Of a DNA stretch of 64,000 bases, positions 23,183 through 35,772 are shown piece after piece (within the stretch, counting starts at the first letter, position 1; each line of letters begins with the position of its first letter). A program made the position numbers and the translations under genes. Below the pieces are notes generated by a model that was not told the origin of the DNA, ran no database searches, and saw only the letters and a list, made by a program, of their open reading frames with translations. This DNA is from Polytrichum commune (lineage: Eukaryota > Streptophyta > Polytrichopsida > Polytrichales > Polytrichaceae), in the NCBI GenBank assembly GCA_950295325.1, contig OX485805.1, forward strand, positions 54,026,758 through 54,090,757, read 5' to 3'.

Positions 23183-23387
23183 TTTGTCCAATTAGTGTGG
23201 GTTACCATTCGGAGTTACATGTTGCTATAACATTTTACTGACATCTTTGTTTTTACCAACTAAGTTACATCATATTCTACAGTGTGCATATTACCTACTT
23301 ATGTTATTTTGGTAAAATATGATATTTTCAGTCAAATATTATAGCAATGCGTAATTCTGAATGGTAACCCGCATATATTAGACAAAA
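23183..23387. mobile_element. MITE family C, copy 1
   Basis: A 205 bp inverted-repeat element. The left arm TTTTGTCCAATTAGTGTGGG, GTTACCATTCGGAGTTAC, TTGCTATAA pairs with the right arm read in reverse. It matches the element at 57222-57441. Terminal arms make up more than half of its length. No coding capacity. Confidence 0.8.
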
Positions 23388-23399
23388 CAATGTAGTTGG

Positions 23400-25870
23400 C
23401 GCATGCCCACTTTAGGGGTCAACCGCACCACCTGGTTAAGGCTCCGATTAGACTAGGTAACCACTCAAATTAGTTATATTTGTGGTCACACTGCCCAATT
23501 AAGGGTCGAGCCACACTGGCTAGTTAAGAGAATTAGCTAACTTACGAATAATGAAGATTAGCCAACCAAAAATCTAGCTAACTCAAATCATGGCCACACC
23601 ACCTAGTTAAGAGAAATAGCTAACTTACGAGTTAGTGAAGATTAACCAACCAAAATTTTAGCTAACTCAAATCATGGCCACACCACCTAGTTAGGAGAAT
23701 TAGCTAACAATATGGGTTAGTGAAATCAACTAACTCATATGCTAGCTAACCGATTGCGCAACCACACATCCCAATTACCAATGACCAAAGGTTGATCAAT
23801 TCAACAGAGGAGTAAAGGTTAACCAATCAAAGTTTTGTTCAACTTGCCCAAGTTTTGAACATGGCACTAATTATGATATATTATAGTTTCATGGCCCACA
23901 TCATTTGTGTTTCATTATGATTAAAATTAAAACAACTATTATAATTTATTATAATTTATTATTGATCTAAATCTAGATTTTGAAATGGAATCTATTACTT
24001 ATTGTTGTTTTATATGTACTAATTTAGGACTATGTAGGAAATAGGGTGGTCCATCTTGTAGCGGGAATGAGAAGACCTAACCTATACAAGAGCTAATCAA
24101 TCTCATGATCACACCACCTATTTAGAGTTAAGGTTAAAATAAAAAGTTGTCAAACTAGAAGTCAACTAACTCTTGGGACCTCGCTTTTGTGAAGAAATCT
24201 TAACTCCATCCATACCCCTAATGCTAACTAACTTTTCAAATGAGTAGCTCAAGCTTTTTCTTGAATGCCCTCCTTCATTTTCTCCATCTCTTATCTATTC
24301 CGCTACTTGGTGGACCACACTATTTCTTACATCGTCTTGATTTAGCATCTACATTTGGTGTCCTAATTTGGATATTTTATTTTATGTTATTCATAATGAA
24401 ACACAAATGGTGTGGGTCACCAAAATTGTAATGTATCATAATTACTGTCATGTTCAAAACTTGGGCAAGTTAAGCAAACTTCAGTCGGTCAGCCTTAACT
24501 CCTCTCTTAATTGGTGAACCTTTGGTTAGTGATAACCGGGATGTGCAACCTTGCAATCAATTATCACAGTACCTTACCACTTCAACACTAATTTAACTAA
24601 TTTAAGGAAAACCAAATTTTTTGGAAATTGTATTTCTGAACCTGAAAATTTGATATGGAGAAAATGGGTTTCCTGTAAATCCGGGATTTCTGAATTTAAA
24701 TGTGAAAAGTATAATCCTCATTGACCTATAAATAGCCAAAATGGTAAAGGTGCTATGGTAGCTAGGATATGAATTAGTTGATTTCACTAACTCATACTAT
24801 TAGTTAATTATCGTCACTAGGTGGTGCAGCCATGATTTTAGTTAGCTAAAAATCTAGTTAGCTAATCTTCATTAACTTGTAAGTTAGTTAAACTCTCTTA
24901 ACTGGGTGGTGTGGCTTGATCTTTAATTTGTCTTGCACCCCACCTTGGTTGGAATAATTTTAAAGTAGAGTTGTAGCTAGGACCAAACCTTAGATTTGAT
25001 TTATTATTATTATTATATATTTATAAAAACCACCCACATGTATAGTTGCCAGTGTGAATCACACATCAAATGCTCCAATGCTCAGGTTGAACATTATAGA
25101 AACTTTGACACGTCCGGAATAATGGTAGAATTGCACCGAACATATTCCCGACCCCATAGAGGTTGATTGCCCCTCTAAGGGTCCGATTGCACATCCCAGT
25201 TAAAAAATTCAGATAGAGTAAGTGACCACTCAAATTAGTTATATTATGACCCCATTGCCCAGCCAAGAGAATTAGCTAACATATGAGGTAGCTAACCTAT
25301 ATAAGAGCTAATCTATCTCATGATTGCACCACCTAGTTACATTCATGATTTAAATAAACGTTATCAAACTAGAAGTTAGGTAACTTTTGGGACCTTACTT
25401 TTGTGAGGAAATCTGAACTCATCCTTACCCCTAATGCTAACTAACCTATACAATGATAGGCCCAAGTTTTTTCTTGAATGTCCGCCTTTCATTTTCTCCA
25501 TCTCATCTCCTTTCTGCTACGAGGTGCACCACACCATTTCTTACATTGTCCTAAATCAACATATATATTAAAATTATATATATATATATATATATAATAC
25601 TTTATTACTAAATATAAAGTTTCAATGTCCATATTTGGATGAAGGATATTATTTTTTGTAATCATATTTTTTGGTTTATTTTTAATCATATTGAAACACA
25701 AATGATGTGAGCCACAAAATTACAATGTATCATAATGTCATGTTCAAAACTTGGGTAAGTTGAACAAAACTTCAACCTTAACTCATGTGTTTAATTGGTC
25801 AACTTTTGGCTAGTGGTAACCAGGATGTGTGGCCGATTGGTTAACTAGCATAAGAGTTAGTTGGTTTCAA
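23400..25870. repeat. Inverted and direct repeat complex
   Basis: A segment at about 23745-23945 reappears inverted at about 24395-24560 and again (in the latter's orientation) at about 25680-25870. Landmarks are 'cttgcccaagttttgaacatg' and 'tttgtgtttcattatgatt'. A longer stretch at 24075-24480 is repeated directly at 25305-25760 ('agctaatcaatctcatgat', 'acccctaatgctaactaac', 'cattttctccatctc'). Short phrases such as 'ccacaccacctagtta' and 'ttagctaactta' occur many times at both flanks. No coding frame is shared, so it is probably a non-autonomous element that was copied and rearranged. Confidence 0.75.
25563..25597. repeat. AT dinucleotide microsatellite
   Basis: An uninterrupted (TA)n run inside the second copy of the direct repeat; absent from the first copy at the matching place. 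Confidence 0.9.
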
Positions 25871-27394
25871 TTAGAGGATATTCTCTTGCTATCCTGTACT
25901 AATATGTGCAATTAGGTTGCCCTCCACTAATTTATCAACATTTCAAACTATTTTGAATATTTGTCACTACAATAACTAGATACAAGTATTTCTTGCTATA
26001 TGAATGAAAAAGAAGAAGAAGCCATAAGTGTTTGAGTTTAGGTTTTGATCAAAGGTAATGTGCTTGGGTAAAGAAACAACCAATTCATGAAGGCAACCTA
26101 ATTGCACAAATCAATGTAGCTTCAAGAAGAATCTTTCAAAACGAATTGTCCTTGACTCTATAAGGTAAGCAAGTCTTAAACATATACATATCTCTTTGCA
26201 CCCACTTATTGTAGGATATGAAACACACGATTAATGCTAAATGACAAGTTGCATGTTTACTACTTGATTTGCGCCCATAACCACTTGCCTCATAATTTGC
26301 AAAGCTCGTATGAAAATCCTATTCATTGTTAAAGTGAAGATTCTCTTAGTTATTGTATTATCGTATAGGTCCCTGAAATCATGTTGACTATTGTATTTAA
26401 ATTGGTTAACAATTTTTTAGCACATAGTACAATCTCATTTCAATACATGTATTTTTGGTGTTTGTACTTAGATCCACAACCAACCATTCTCTCAATTATA
26501 AATGCATATTGAGATATGGCACCGAATTAGACACATCTACCTTACATGCATGACGAGCATATGTGGTCAAGTTGCAAGCTCTCGTTACACTAATCATCCC
26601 AATTACTGAGGATGGGCTAATATATAGTGCATGTGGAAATTAGTGGAGGTGATACTAAGTTTCTTTACGCTATGAAATTAATGCCACCTAAAGATCTTAA
26701 GTTTTAGGAGCTCAGAGTGTCAAAGTACTGGAAACTCTTTAGTTTCTTAGTGTTAAGAAATGCTTCAATAGTGAGTGGCACCAACTGAAAAGAAGAAAAT
26801 CCAACCTCTTCAAACTCACCAGAACAAATTATGCACTCTACAACCACCTTAACATAGCACTATTATGTTGTTATCATATGTTTCATTTTTATAATATCAA
26901 TGACGTTGCTTCACCCGAGTTTATCAAGTTGAATATGCAAGTGCAGTGCTTTGTTGAGAGAATAAACAAAGCATAACTCCATATAAAATGTGCCTTATTC
27001 TCGGCCCCACCCAATGTACAAATTCAATTGGATAATGTTTTGAGAACACGCACTAATTCTCTTGAAATATATGGTAAATGAGCATGTGTTTACGAATTTG
27101 GTACCACTAAATAAAAATTTCAACCCTTGCTAATTTGAGTTTTGGCAAAATAATGCGTGTTTCAAGAATTAGTACCACACACACTAAATGGGAGCAATGT
27201 AGTCAACATCTCATTGTAGCCTATCTTTGGACACATTGCCTTCTTCCATTTACCAAGATTCAATTGAAGAGGTGTGCCCCAAATGAAATCATTCTTAAGT
27301 TATCCAGATTACCTAAGAATTTTTCCATTTGCACTCGGGGAACAACTTAAAATTGTTATGTGAACAAGCTGGTGGGGCTTTGTAGAAAGTTACA
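25871..27394. other. No supported gene; 5' flank of the LINE relic
   Basis: AT-rich. 'aatatgtgcaattaggttgc' near 25910 is a word shared with the repeats at 32440 and 38160. Decayed LINE sequence may begin somewhere after 27130 but cannot be delimited. Confidence 0.4.
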
Positions 27395-29070
27395 GTGGGT
27401 GATAGCGAGGACATATTATACCCACTTTGCAAGTGTATGTATATTCCAATAGTATTGCTGAATTCTCTAAGAATTTGGACAGTCGAGGTCCAAGTTTCGA
27501 GGTCATTCTTCATTCTCTTGCACAATAGTGGCATCCATCAGGGTTGCCCTTTACGCCCCTATTTGTTTATTATCGTTGCAGAAGCAATTAAAAATGCAAT
27601 CAAGACTGGTCTTATAAAGGGAATTTCTCTTCCTCGATGTAATTTTCAACAAATAATTATCCAATATGTTGACAACACCTCAAATATTGTGAGAACGGAT
27701 GAGAGCGGACACGACTAGTGTGGATAATGTGGTGAAGATTCTACAAAATTTTGGAATTACCTCTGGCCTTGAGATTAACTAGCACAAAAGCGTGGCAGAC
27801 TAGTGCAATCGAGAAAATCCACCAGAATGGGTGGAGCGATATCAATGGAAGTGGGTTGCAAATGAAGATATCTCCAAGTTACTTGGCACCCCTTTTGGCC
27901 TTCATCTAGAGTTGCAGAATGTCAACCAATTAATTATTGACAAGGTTAAGGCCAAGCTCAAGTACTAGAACTCCATGCAATTGTCATTAACGGGACATAC
28001 CCTCATTATGAATCAAGTAATGACGTCATCCCTTTGGTACTTCATCATGGTGTGGGTTGGCTTAAAGAAAGTGTTACGGAAGATTAAGGCTCTACTACGT
28101 AACTAACTATGGTCTGGATCTAAGAACACACAACAAGTATGAGTGTGTTGGGACAATTGTATGATGTTAAAGAATTTTGGAGGCCTTAGCCTTATTACCT
28201 AGGAGGACGCTATGCGAGCAGAGATGAGCAAATGGATCATACAAGCACTCCTCCCTGGACAATCAAACTTGCAAGTTTTGTTGAGGTATCGCATCACGCA
28301 ATTGCAACCCTCTTGTCATGGCTCTTGGGGCCCATCCTCTCTTTGGTTATTTTCTCCTAATTTCTTTATCAAAGGTTTGGCACCACGTTGCTCAATCATG
28401 GAAGGTGATGGCATAAATGATTGTTTTTCTTTCTCTATCATGTGTTGAGGATATTTTGCAATTTAGCCTTTGGTGGAGGATGGAATACCAAGGTTTGTAT
28501 TTGGTATTACCAAGAGTAAGGGTTATGTTATGTTATTTATTTTTAAAGGTTTGCTATACTTCCGCGATATTTGGGACCTAGTAAGAAAGAAAAAAATTGG
28601 GATGGGAGGATGCATGCACTAAATTCTCCCTTGAGGAGGTTTGTTATGATTTTTGGGTCAAGTTGTTGGAGTTTATTCTATGAGAAGATTCTCAATAAAC
28701 TCGGAGCTCAACTCACATCACATGATTGGGTTGGTTTGTATAGAAATCATGATGATGAGTTGCTTGCTTGGGTGGTTTGTGCAGGCTATCTTAAAGAATT
28801 TAGAATTGGGCTAGTGCAATTAAGCACATAGCTTATGGGTACTTTTCCTAAATCCACAGTTGGGTCGCAATACTTTATTTTTACTAAGAAGAAACCGAAT
28901 GTGCATAATGTGACTCCTCCCATGGTTTTTTCAGGGTGGTTGTCACATGTTAGGGTGGACATGTTGACATGAGGTAGTGCACAAACCGAATTCACCCTAT
29001 TCTTTGGGAAGTTGGATCAATTTTTCTTTCATCCCGCACATTGGTGGTGGCTGTAGTTAGCTTTTTGGTT
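27395..29070 (+). pseudogene. LINE reverse transcriptase pseudogene, 5' portion
   Basis: Non-LTR retrotransposon polymerase relic. The frame from 27395 includes SGIHQGCPLRPYLFIIVAEA, the conserved GCPL-P motif, and IIIQYVDNTSNIV at the catalytic site, where the second Asp is replaced by Asn. Later frames give ITSGLEIN, LLGTPFGLHL, FGGLSLIT-EDAM and WIIQALLPGQSNL, all typical of the post-RT region of plant LINEs. At least six stops and frame changes occur. Most lie at Trp, Gln or Arg positions. The coding trace fades at about 29070, where unrelated sequence starts. It resumes at about 31530. Confidence 0.85.
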
Positions 29071-29074
29071 ACAA

Positions 29075-31500
29075 ACAAAACCCAGGGAAACACTCAGGGA
29101 AGACTTAAAAGGTGATTTCTATATCATTGAGGTGTCTTAGATAAGGTTTATTAGGAAAAACACAAGGGTATAACACTTCATTTCAAGTTAGGTATGACAA
29201 TTGGTTTACGGGCAGGGGATAAAAACATCTAAAAGATCACTCCATAACAGTGCATGCAAAAGTGACAGTCTCTCTTCTCACTCTAAATTCCCAGCCAATA
29301 GTCTGGCAGTGAGTTCATTTTAATTGGACCAAGTGCGGTGCAAAATCATAGGCACAGCCATAGTCAATAGTCTTGCAATAGTATCCCATTTTAGTCTCGG
29401 TACCAAAGCCACGGGCACTTTGGAGTAGTCAATAATCTTTCCTTAATTAATCATGTTTAGTGAAACTTGAAATGTCTGTCCGTATTCCATTCAGGATATT
29501 CAGTCTTCATTCGTTAATTTCAATCTTAATTTCACAGTCCGACAATTGTCTTTTTACCTGATTGGCGTCCAAGTAATCATACGCTCGGTCAATTCGTCAA
29601 TAAACCATCACCACATATGCGCGTCAACATATTCTCACCTCTCTCATAATCTCACTTAGTTTATTCAAGGTTTCAATTTCATACACTCAAAGTTTAGACA
29701 ATTGACTTAGCAACTCATTTCATTATTATGAATAATGTTTAAACGATTCATTCCTTAAAGTATTAAAAGGTCCAATTCACTTTAATCCTTATAAGGTGTG
29801 AGACAATGATCGAATCATACCAATATGGTGAGCGGCACGTCCTTCTGGTTCTTCCACAATAAGTTCACCTTTCCTAGTCAATAGTCTTAACCCGTTGACT
29901 CTTCACATTTCACCAAAGGTTAGAACAGTTTCTCCATTTGCACATTGAAGGCAATAGTCATATTCCTTGACCGAATTAATTATATCCTTTCACATATTAC
30001 AACAATATATAACTCCTTACTCAAATTAATTTAGGAAGTAAAATCACATCAATGACAATTGACTAGGGTAATTGCTCAAGGAAATAGTTCCATGTAACCA
30101 TACATTCATCACCAGACTCTGTGAGGCTCGATACTTTCCTTACGCAGGCTGCAAAGTTATCTCATTTAATTGTAATTTGTACATGACGGTATCTTGAATG
30201 CAAATTCAAGTTCCAGTTGACTTCAATGTTGGTCAATAATCTCCCCTTATTGTAGGTAACTTCAGAATTACCGCAGACGATTGACTTCAATTTCCCCTAG
30301 ACCGGACTGCATTCTTTGAATTTATGGCCAGAAACCAAAGCTAATTCTCACGGAGATTTCTCTCACAGACAATAGTCGTGAAAATAATGATCAATGAGAC
30401 TATGCACCGAGCAACAGACAAACCAGCGTAACTCTCAAGGATACCGGAGAATTACCCATCCCTCGAGCCAGATTATGAAAGTATACATTAATTAATTAAA
30501 AGGGAATCCAAGAATTTATCATACTCCCTTGACTTGGACAGCAAACACTAGGATCTCAACCAATCATACCGTGTAAGGCTATATCCATACTCCATTCTCA
30601 TCTTGATTACGGGGTAGCCACAGCAGAGAATTAGACCATAGTCTCGACGATACTTATAGCAAGAAAGCAACAGCAGAAACAAGTTCTAATTTAAAAGGAC
30701 ATTTAATCCAAGGATCATCAGTAGCGAAAATATTCTAATTATCAATTATCTCTTCTGTTCCTGTTCAACTTGACCTTCTAGGTAAACAGGCTATCGGCTC
30801 GTATTACACGTAATCACACCTTCCCAGTGTACAACTGGGGCAAATACAATCGAAATATGGCAACACTGTCATATGCTCATAAAATTATGCCTGAATGCTT
30901 CAATTAACAATAATTTAGAGTTCTCTTTCGTACAACTTAACAAGGTATCTCCACATTAAGCACACAAACATAAAGAAACTCACAACAACAAGACAATTGA
31001 CAGACAACCAATCTGCAGGTCAAAGTATCTGCCTGAGTTAATTGGGACTGTCTCTTGTAATCAATAATAACCATGAAACTTACACCTGTGAATATATGGC
31101 CATTCCTACTTCAGTATAAACACCATGAAGCTACGATAGACTGTGGGAACTTTCAGAAGACTATAGACTTCACTCAGAAAGTCAAAAGTTCTATAATCAC
31201 ACAAAAAAACTTTGCTCTTAGGCCATCCCAGCCTTGCTCTACAAAGAGAAAACCAAGAGAGCTTCCTTCTCTCTCCTTCTTCCCTATATTCCTTGAGTTC
31301 GGCCAACTTCTGTAACCGCCTCCACCTCAACAGACTATTGCCCAAACTAGTTACTGTTTCGGCTTTCTCGAGACAATTGTCTGCTTACACCAACCAGTTT
31401 GAGTATTAACCAGCTAAGTAAAGGATCTAATTACATTTGATTCATAAATGAACCAAAAAGTTTTAAAGTTCCTACCACAGTGGCCTAAGGTTATTTTCTT
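29075..31500. other. About 2.4 kb of non-coding sequence splitting the LINE
   Basis: C/A-rich on the plus strand, with the words 'caatagtc' and 'tcaatagtct' recurring more than six times. No coding frame and no clear LTR ends or target duplication were found, so the nature of the insertion is open: a solo LTR or another non-coding element is possible. Confidence 0.4.
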
Positions 31501-31529
31501 CCTTGCGTACTCGGCCAAGCTTGGTTGGA

Positions 31530-32345
31530 AATGAATCATTACTCAAGAGACTCTCAAGAAGTCATCCCCGACAAATGGAGAAACAAAATTTCTCCCTCCA
31601 CCTCTCCATGTTGGAATACCATTTGGCATAAGCACAAGTCTTAGAAGGAAGTGGCCTTCCTTTGCTTTGTTATTCACAAGGCGGTGGCGTGAACAAATGG
31701 CATGGGCGGATTTTGGTGGAGATTGATAAGAGTTGTCCCCATTGTAGCTCATCTTCCGTGAAATCAGTGGAGCACATGTACGTTAGTTGCCCATTGGCTC
31801 AACGGGTTTGGCGCCACATGGCTAATATCATTTGGCAACTCTTTGCCAAAAGAGGTAACCTTGGTCCTTGGAAGTCTTTCTCAATGATGCAATGTCTCTC
31901 TACTCAACCTCTTAGCAAAAATAAAGTAAAACAAAAATAAAAAGTAACGCCCGTATCTAGGTACCGGCGTGAATGTGACCCCGTTAGCCTAATGTTGATC
32001 ACTGATTATGAACCTCTAAGCAAAATACTGAAATGCTTCAATCATATTTGGTTTTTCTTGAGTGGTCTCCCATGGATTATCCGGTGTCAACAAAATGATT
32101 TGGTCTTTAATGCTCTTCAATGGCTTGTGAAGAAACCACATCAAATTGTGTGGGACTCCTTGGTTGATTATGGCAGACTTGAGTGGCCACATACCCTTCA
32201 GGATTTGGAAAAAACTCTAGACGTTGCTTATGAAGATGTTTTTAGAGATTTTGATAAGGTTTGGTGTGTCCAAGGTCTTATTGCTACTCGTAGCAATCTT
32301 GTGGTTACTTGAAAGATTAGGCGCCGGATGGGCATTATTTCTCGA
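31530..32345 (+). pseudogene. LINE pseudogene, 3' portion with zinc-finger (zf-RVT) region
   Basis: Continues the LINE of 27395-29070. NTIWHKHKS, AVNKWHGRILVEIDKSCPHC and SVEHMYVSCPLAQRVWRHM (from 31650) match the cysteine-containing zf-RVT domain found downstream of RT in plant LINEs. A 105 bp in-frame interruption (31906-32010) is flanked by direct repeats. The frame then resumes with LKCFNHIWFFLSGLPWII and ends at a TGA after ATRSNLVVT (32312). Decayed coding probably runs a little further. Confidence 0.8.
31906..32026. mobile_element. Small retroposed insert with long target duplication
   Basis: About 89 bp is inserted into the LINE between two near-identical 16 bp copies, AACCTCTTAGCAAAAA (31906) and AACCTCTAAGCAAAAT (32011). 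The copies are 105 bp apart, so the LINE frame is kept. The insert has an A-rich side (31915-31942) followed by a GC-rich body, 'gtaacgcccgtatctagg' and 'taccggcgtgaatgtgac'. A 16 bp duplication with an A-rich edge points to LINE-driven retroposition of a short RNA. Its source is not identified. Confidence 0.65.
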
Positions 32346-32439
32346 ATCCCCTTGGCTCATTGTTTTCCCCCAAGGTGTTTGTTCTTTTTCCATTGCAATT
32401 AAATTTGTTTCAATTTGTGCCAAAAAAAGAAAAAAAACA

Positions 32440-33060
32440 TGTCTCTGCACGGATATGTGCAATGAGTATCGTGAATAGATAGGTTGCCTCTGTACCCATG
32501 CAATTTACCCTGGGCCAAATTAGACCGCAAAAATTTGTAATAATATTTATTGATCCATATACTAACCACCATTGTTGTTGTTCATAAGATAATTCAATTA
32601 TAGACATTTGTTTTGTGGGGCCCATAGTATTTCACATAATATTTTTGTATCTTGTTCAGGATCCAGATCTCCATACTCATTGAGGTTGAATATGAATTTG
32701 TTGCCAACTGAACGCATGGGAAAGTTGACATGCCAAGCCTATTGCCTAGCTCCACCCCTGCACCATATGGATGATAAACAACCCACGTACCATGATGAGC
32801 AACTAATACCAACCACATTGAAGCCGGTAGCTATGGGTCATTGACCGTAAAGAATCAACGAAGCGATAACTTCATTTTTACCGAGGTTGTTGTTTACGCC
32901 AAGCACCTTTGTTACCCATCCGAGATTGATTTGAACAACAACCACCATTTGAATAATGTTGTTGTTGTTATGTGTTTTGTAATTGTGGTTTAAAATTTCT
33001 AAATAATGTGGAATGTCAGTAGATTAGCACAAGGCAACCTAAATGCACACATCATTGTTC
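32440..33060. repeat. Dispersed repeat (pair at 38155-38395)
   Basis: Shared landmarks are 'ggatatgtgcaat', 'ggttgcc', 'ccatgcaatttaccctggg', 'aataatgtggaatgtcag' and 'gattagcacaaggcaacct'. Their order matches the 38155 copy, which is shorter. Confidence 0.6.
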
Positions 33061-34341
33061 TTATCTCTGCCAAAGTTTTCAATGTGCCATGTAAGTAAGT
33101 CATCACACCATGTATGTTTTTTTTTTTTAAAAAAAAAAATAATCTTTCTTTGTTTTTTCCTTCCACAACTTCAATTTTTTTTAATAAGGGTCGAAAACAA
33201 AGAAATTTTAATTCTAAGCAAACCTATTGGTTGAGAGCAAAAAAATTGACCCAAGAAGCTTACACTAGATTTGAGTCCAAGGTACAGATAAATGCAAGCG
33301 GTTAAGTGGATAGTGTAAGGTTTGGGATTTTGCAAATAATATAGGGACTTAGGATTTGGACTTGGGACTATTCCCTTCACACCGTAGCACCCCAAGCCCC
33401 AAAAATGCATTTTCCCCCTGTTTTATTTCACCTCTAAGTGAGACTTTGCAAATTGGGACTTGGGACATAGTGCAAAGTGGTTGTTACCCGTCTAGTCATT
33501 TTCTTATTTATGTTACCCATTCATCTTTCCAACCAATACTTACCCCCAAGGCTCAAATCTTAAAATGATTCGTAAGATGAGGTGGCATCTTGTGTTTGCA
33601 AGCTTTTGCAACAACACAACTACTTTTGAGTCTTCAACCACTACCTATGTTCTCATTCTTTCATTAATTGCTATGGGAGTGTTACATGAAAGCTAGTGAG
33701 AATGTGAATCCAAATAGCCTAATCTCACTTCCTAAGTCCAAGAATCAAAGGGAGAAAATCTCATAAAGATTGAACTTTAAAGGATCATTGTGTCTAAATG
33801 GCTAAGAGCTAGAAGCATGGTCTTAGTGTCTATGGAAAGAACTCAAGAAACTCTACAAGATGGGTTGTTTGTTTGTCAATAAATGATTAAAATTTGAAGA
33901 AGATTTTATCATTTGAGCAACATGAGATGCAAATTAGATGTAGATTTTAATGGTCATTGGTGCACACCACATTTATTAGGCATGTGCTTGCTTGAACGAG
34001 AGAAGGCCATTTGTGGAGCTCTTAATAATAATTTGCTACTGTAGATAGGCCTCTTAGCAAATCAAGATACATACTCCATCCATCCCTCTTCACATTGGTC
34101 ACAAATTTTGTGTTGGCCAAGCTAGACCCGCACCCCAAACCCTCTCACAAAAAGTAATTATGATACCTATTCAACGACATGTATACATTACTTTCACTTG
34201 TATATTTCACCTTTAAATTTTTAATGGATGGTTCAATATCTAATTTTGTGGGTTCTCATCCAAATGTTGAACTAGATTACATTTTTGGTTTTTGTCAAAC
34301 ATGCATGCACAATGTAGGATTGGATGTGCTTACCAATATAA
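33061..34341. other. No supported gene
   Basis: AT-rich with a T/A homopolymer junction at 33117-33140. No open frame resembles a protein. Confidence 0.5.
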
Positions 34342-34703
34342 GGGTCGGTTTACACTATGGGCCTCTTCCATGGTTTGACTTCTTAAAAAAATAGTTTTGA
34401 AAGCCTTGGGGCCCCTCACTAGGTGTAAACTGAATGTGGACCAGGAAGAATGACCATGCACCAAAAAGTGAATGTGCAGATTTTTTTAATACATGCCCCA
34501 AAAGGGTAGTTTTGAAAAAAAATTCAAGTTTGACCATTCTCTTGTCTTCTCTTGGGCTTCACTTGTCTTCACTTCTTGTTAAATGTGTCGAAGATGTGGG
34601 TTGCAAATCTTCTCAAAACATTTTTTACAAAAAAAAAATGAGCAATTTTAATTTGTATATGTTCAATGTAATTTACATGTGACATGTACCTTGTGTTGTC
34701 ACT

Positions 34704-35023
34704 ACACTAAATAGGATATTTAGTGTTTGATTATATTTAATGTTGTTACCACCCTACCTTGCTCAATACTAATTTTTAATTCTTTGATAATTAGTGTTAG
34801 AAGATTCGCTAGAAGATATGTTGGAATTCTCCTCTTATCACTGTTATTTTTGTTTTCATATCCTTACTAACACAAAATTCAAACATGTAACTTCCACATA
34901 TTGCCATAGTTGATATTTAGTGTTTGAGTTTACATTTAATGTTACTTACTTTCATAGGGTTATTGATATTTAGTGTATGCGTTCATATTTATTGTATCAA
35001 ACACTAAATACCCTATTTAGTGT
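34704..35023. mobile_element. Nested inverted-repeat element inside MITE A3
   Basis: The left terminus CACTAAATAGGATATTTAG with TGTTTGA after it pairs with the right terminus read in reverse (about 28 bp). A TA dinucleotide directly flanks each side, as in Tc1/mariner-type elements, but this is weak evidence. The interior is AT-rich and non-coding. Confidence 0.55.
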
Positions 35024-35162
35024 AGTAGAAAACCATGCGAAAAAGAACCGCAATCATTTTCCCATTGCAGTTCTTTTGAAAACCCTAATCTATAGTCGCT
35101 AAACGACTACATATTCTTCTATTTTGTTTTGAAACTGTAATTTTAAGACGTTTTGGGGTGTG

Positions 35163-35211
35163 TAATGTACCGTTGGAAAGGTATTTTCAAGACCTTTCCA
35201 ACGGTATATTA
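35163..35211. other. 20 bp-arm hairpin
   Basis: TAATGTACCGTTGGAAAGGT at 35163-35182 pairs with 35192-35211 with one mismatch and a 9 nt loop. It could fold in RNA as a short miRNA-like stem, but nothing shows transcription. Confidence 0.7.
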
Positions 35212-35772
35212 CAAGCCCTAAAATTTTAAACATTTCAGTTGGTAGACCAAAAAAACAAATCCGCACTAGAATTCTTGAGTTCTAGATGTCCCACGTTGTT
35301 TGGTGAAACATGTGGAAGCTGGTTTAAGGGGTAGAGCAAGGTAGGAGTGGCATGTCTCATGGGCAATGATATGATCAAGGCACATAAATTGTATATTTAC
35401 TTCTTAAGATTTGATATAGTGCATAGATGTTGAAAAGTGTGCTTTGTGAGCCTTACCTAGTGGGAAGAGTTGTATATTAAGCCTAAAAGAATTATCAATT
35501 TTTTTTATTATAAGAGCATTTCTCTTGCATGGGCCCTTGTGCCTTTTCCTACCATACCACTTCTCTTGCCTCTCTCACCGCAAATCCCGTTGGCCCATGT
35601 TAGTGCATTTATTAGGCCTTAAAAATTGTAATTTGGGGACCTCGACCTCCATGGTCCATCTGTCATTTTTTTCTTAATGCAAACCGAAGTGGACCTAGGA
35701 TGAGTTCAACAACCAATCAACGCTCTTACAACGCCTTGGGACAACTTCCTTGTCCATAGTGTAAACCGGCCC

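Larger units (their letters stand above)
34342..35772. mobile_element. Tourist/PIF-Harbinger-like MITE A3, enlarged by nested insertions
   Basis: The left end GGGTCGGTTTACACTATGG and inverted right end GGGCCGGTTTACACTATGG bound 1431 bp, with TAA on both sides (34339-34341, 35773-35775). The outer 300 bp on each side match A1, A2 and A9, including 'cgcaaatcccgttggccc'. The middle contains another inverted-repeat element (34704-35023) and a 20 bp hairpin at 35163-35211, which explain the extra length. Confidence 0.8.
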
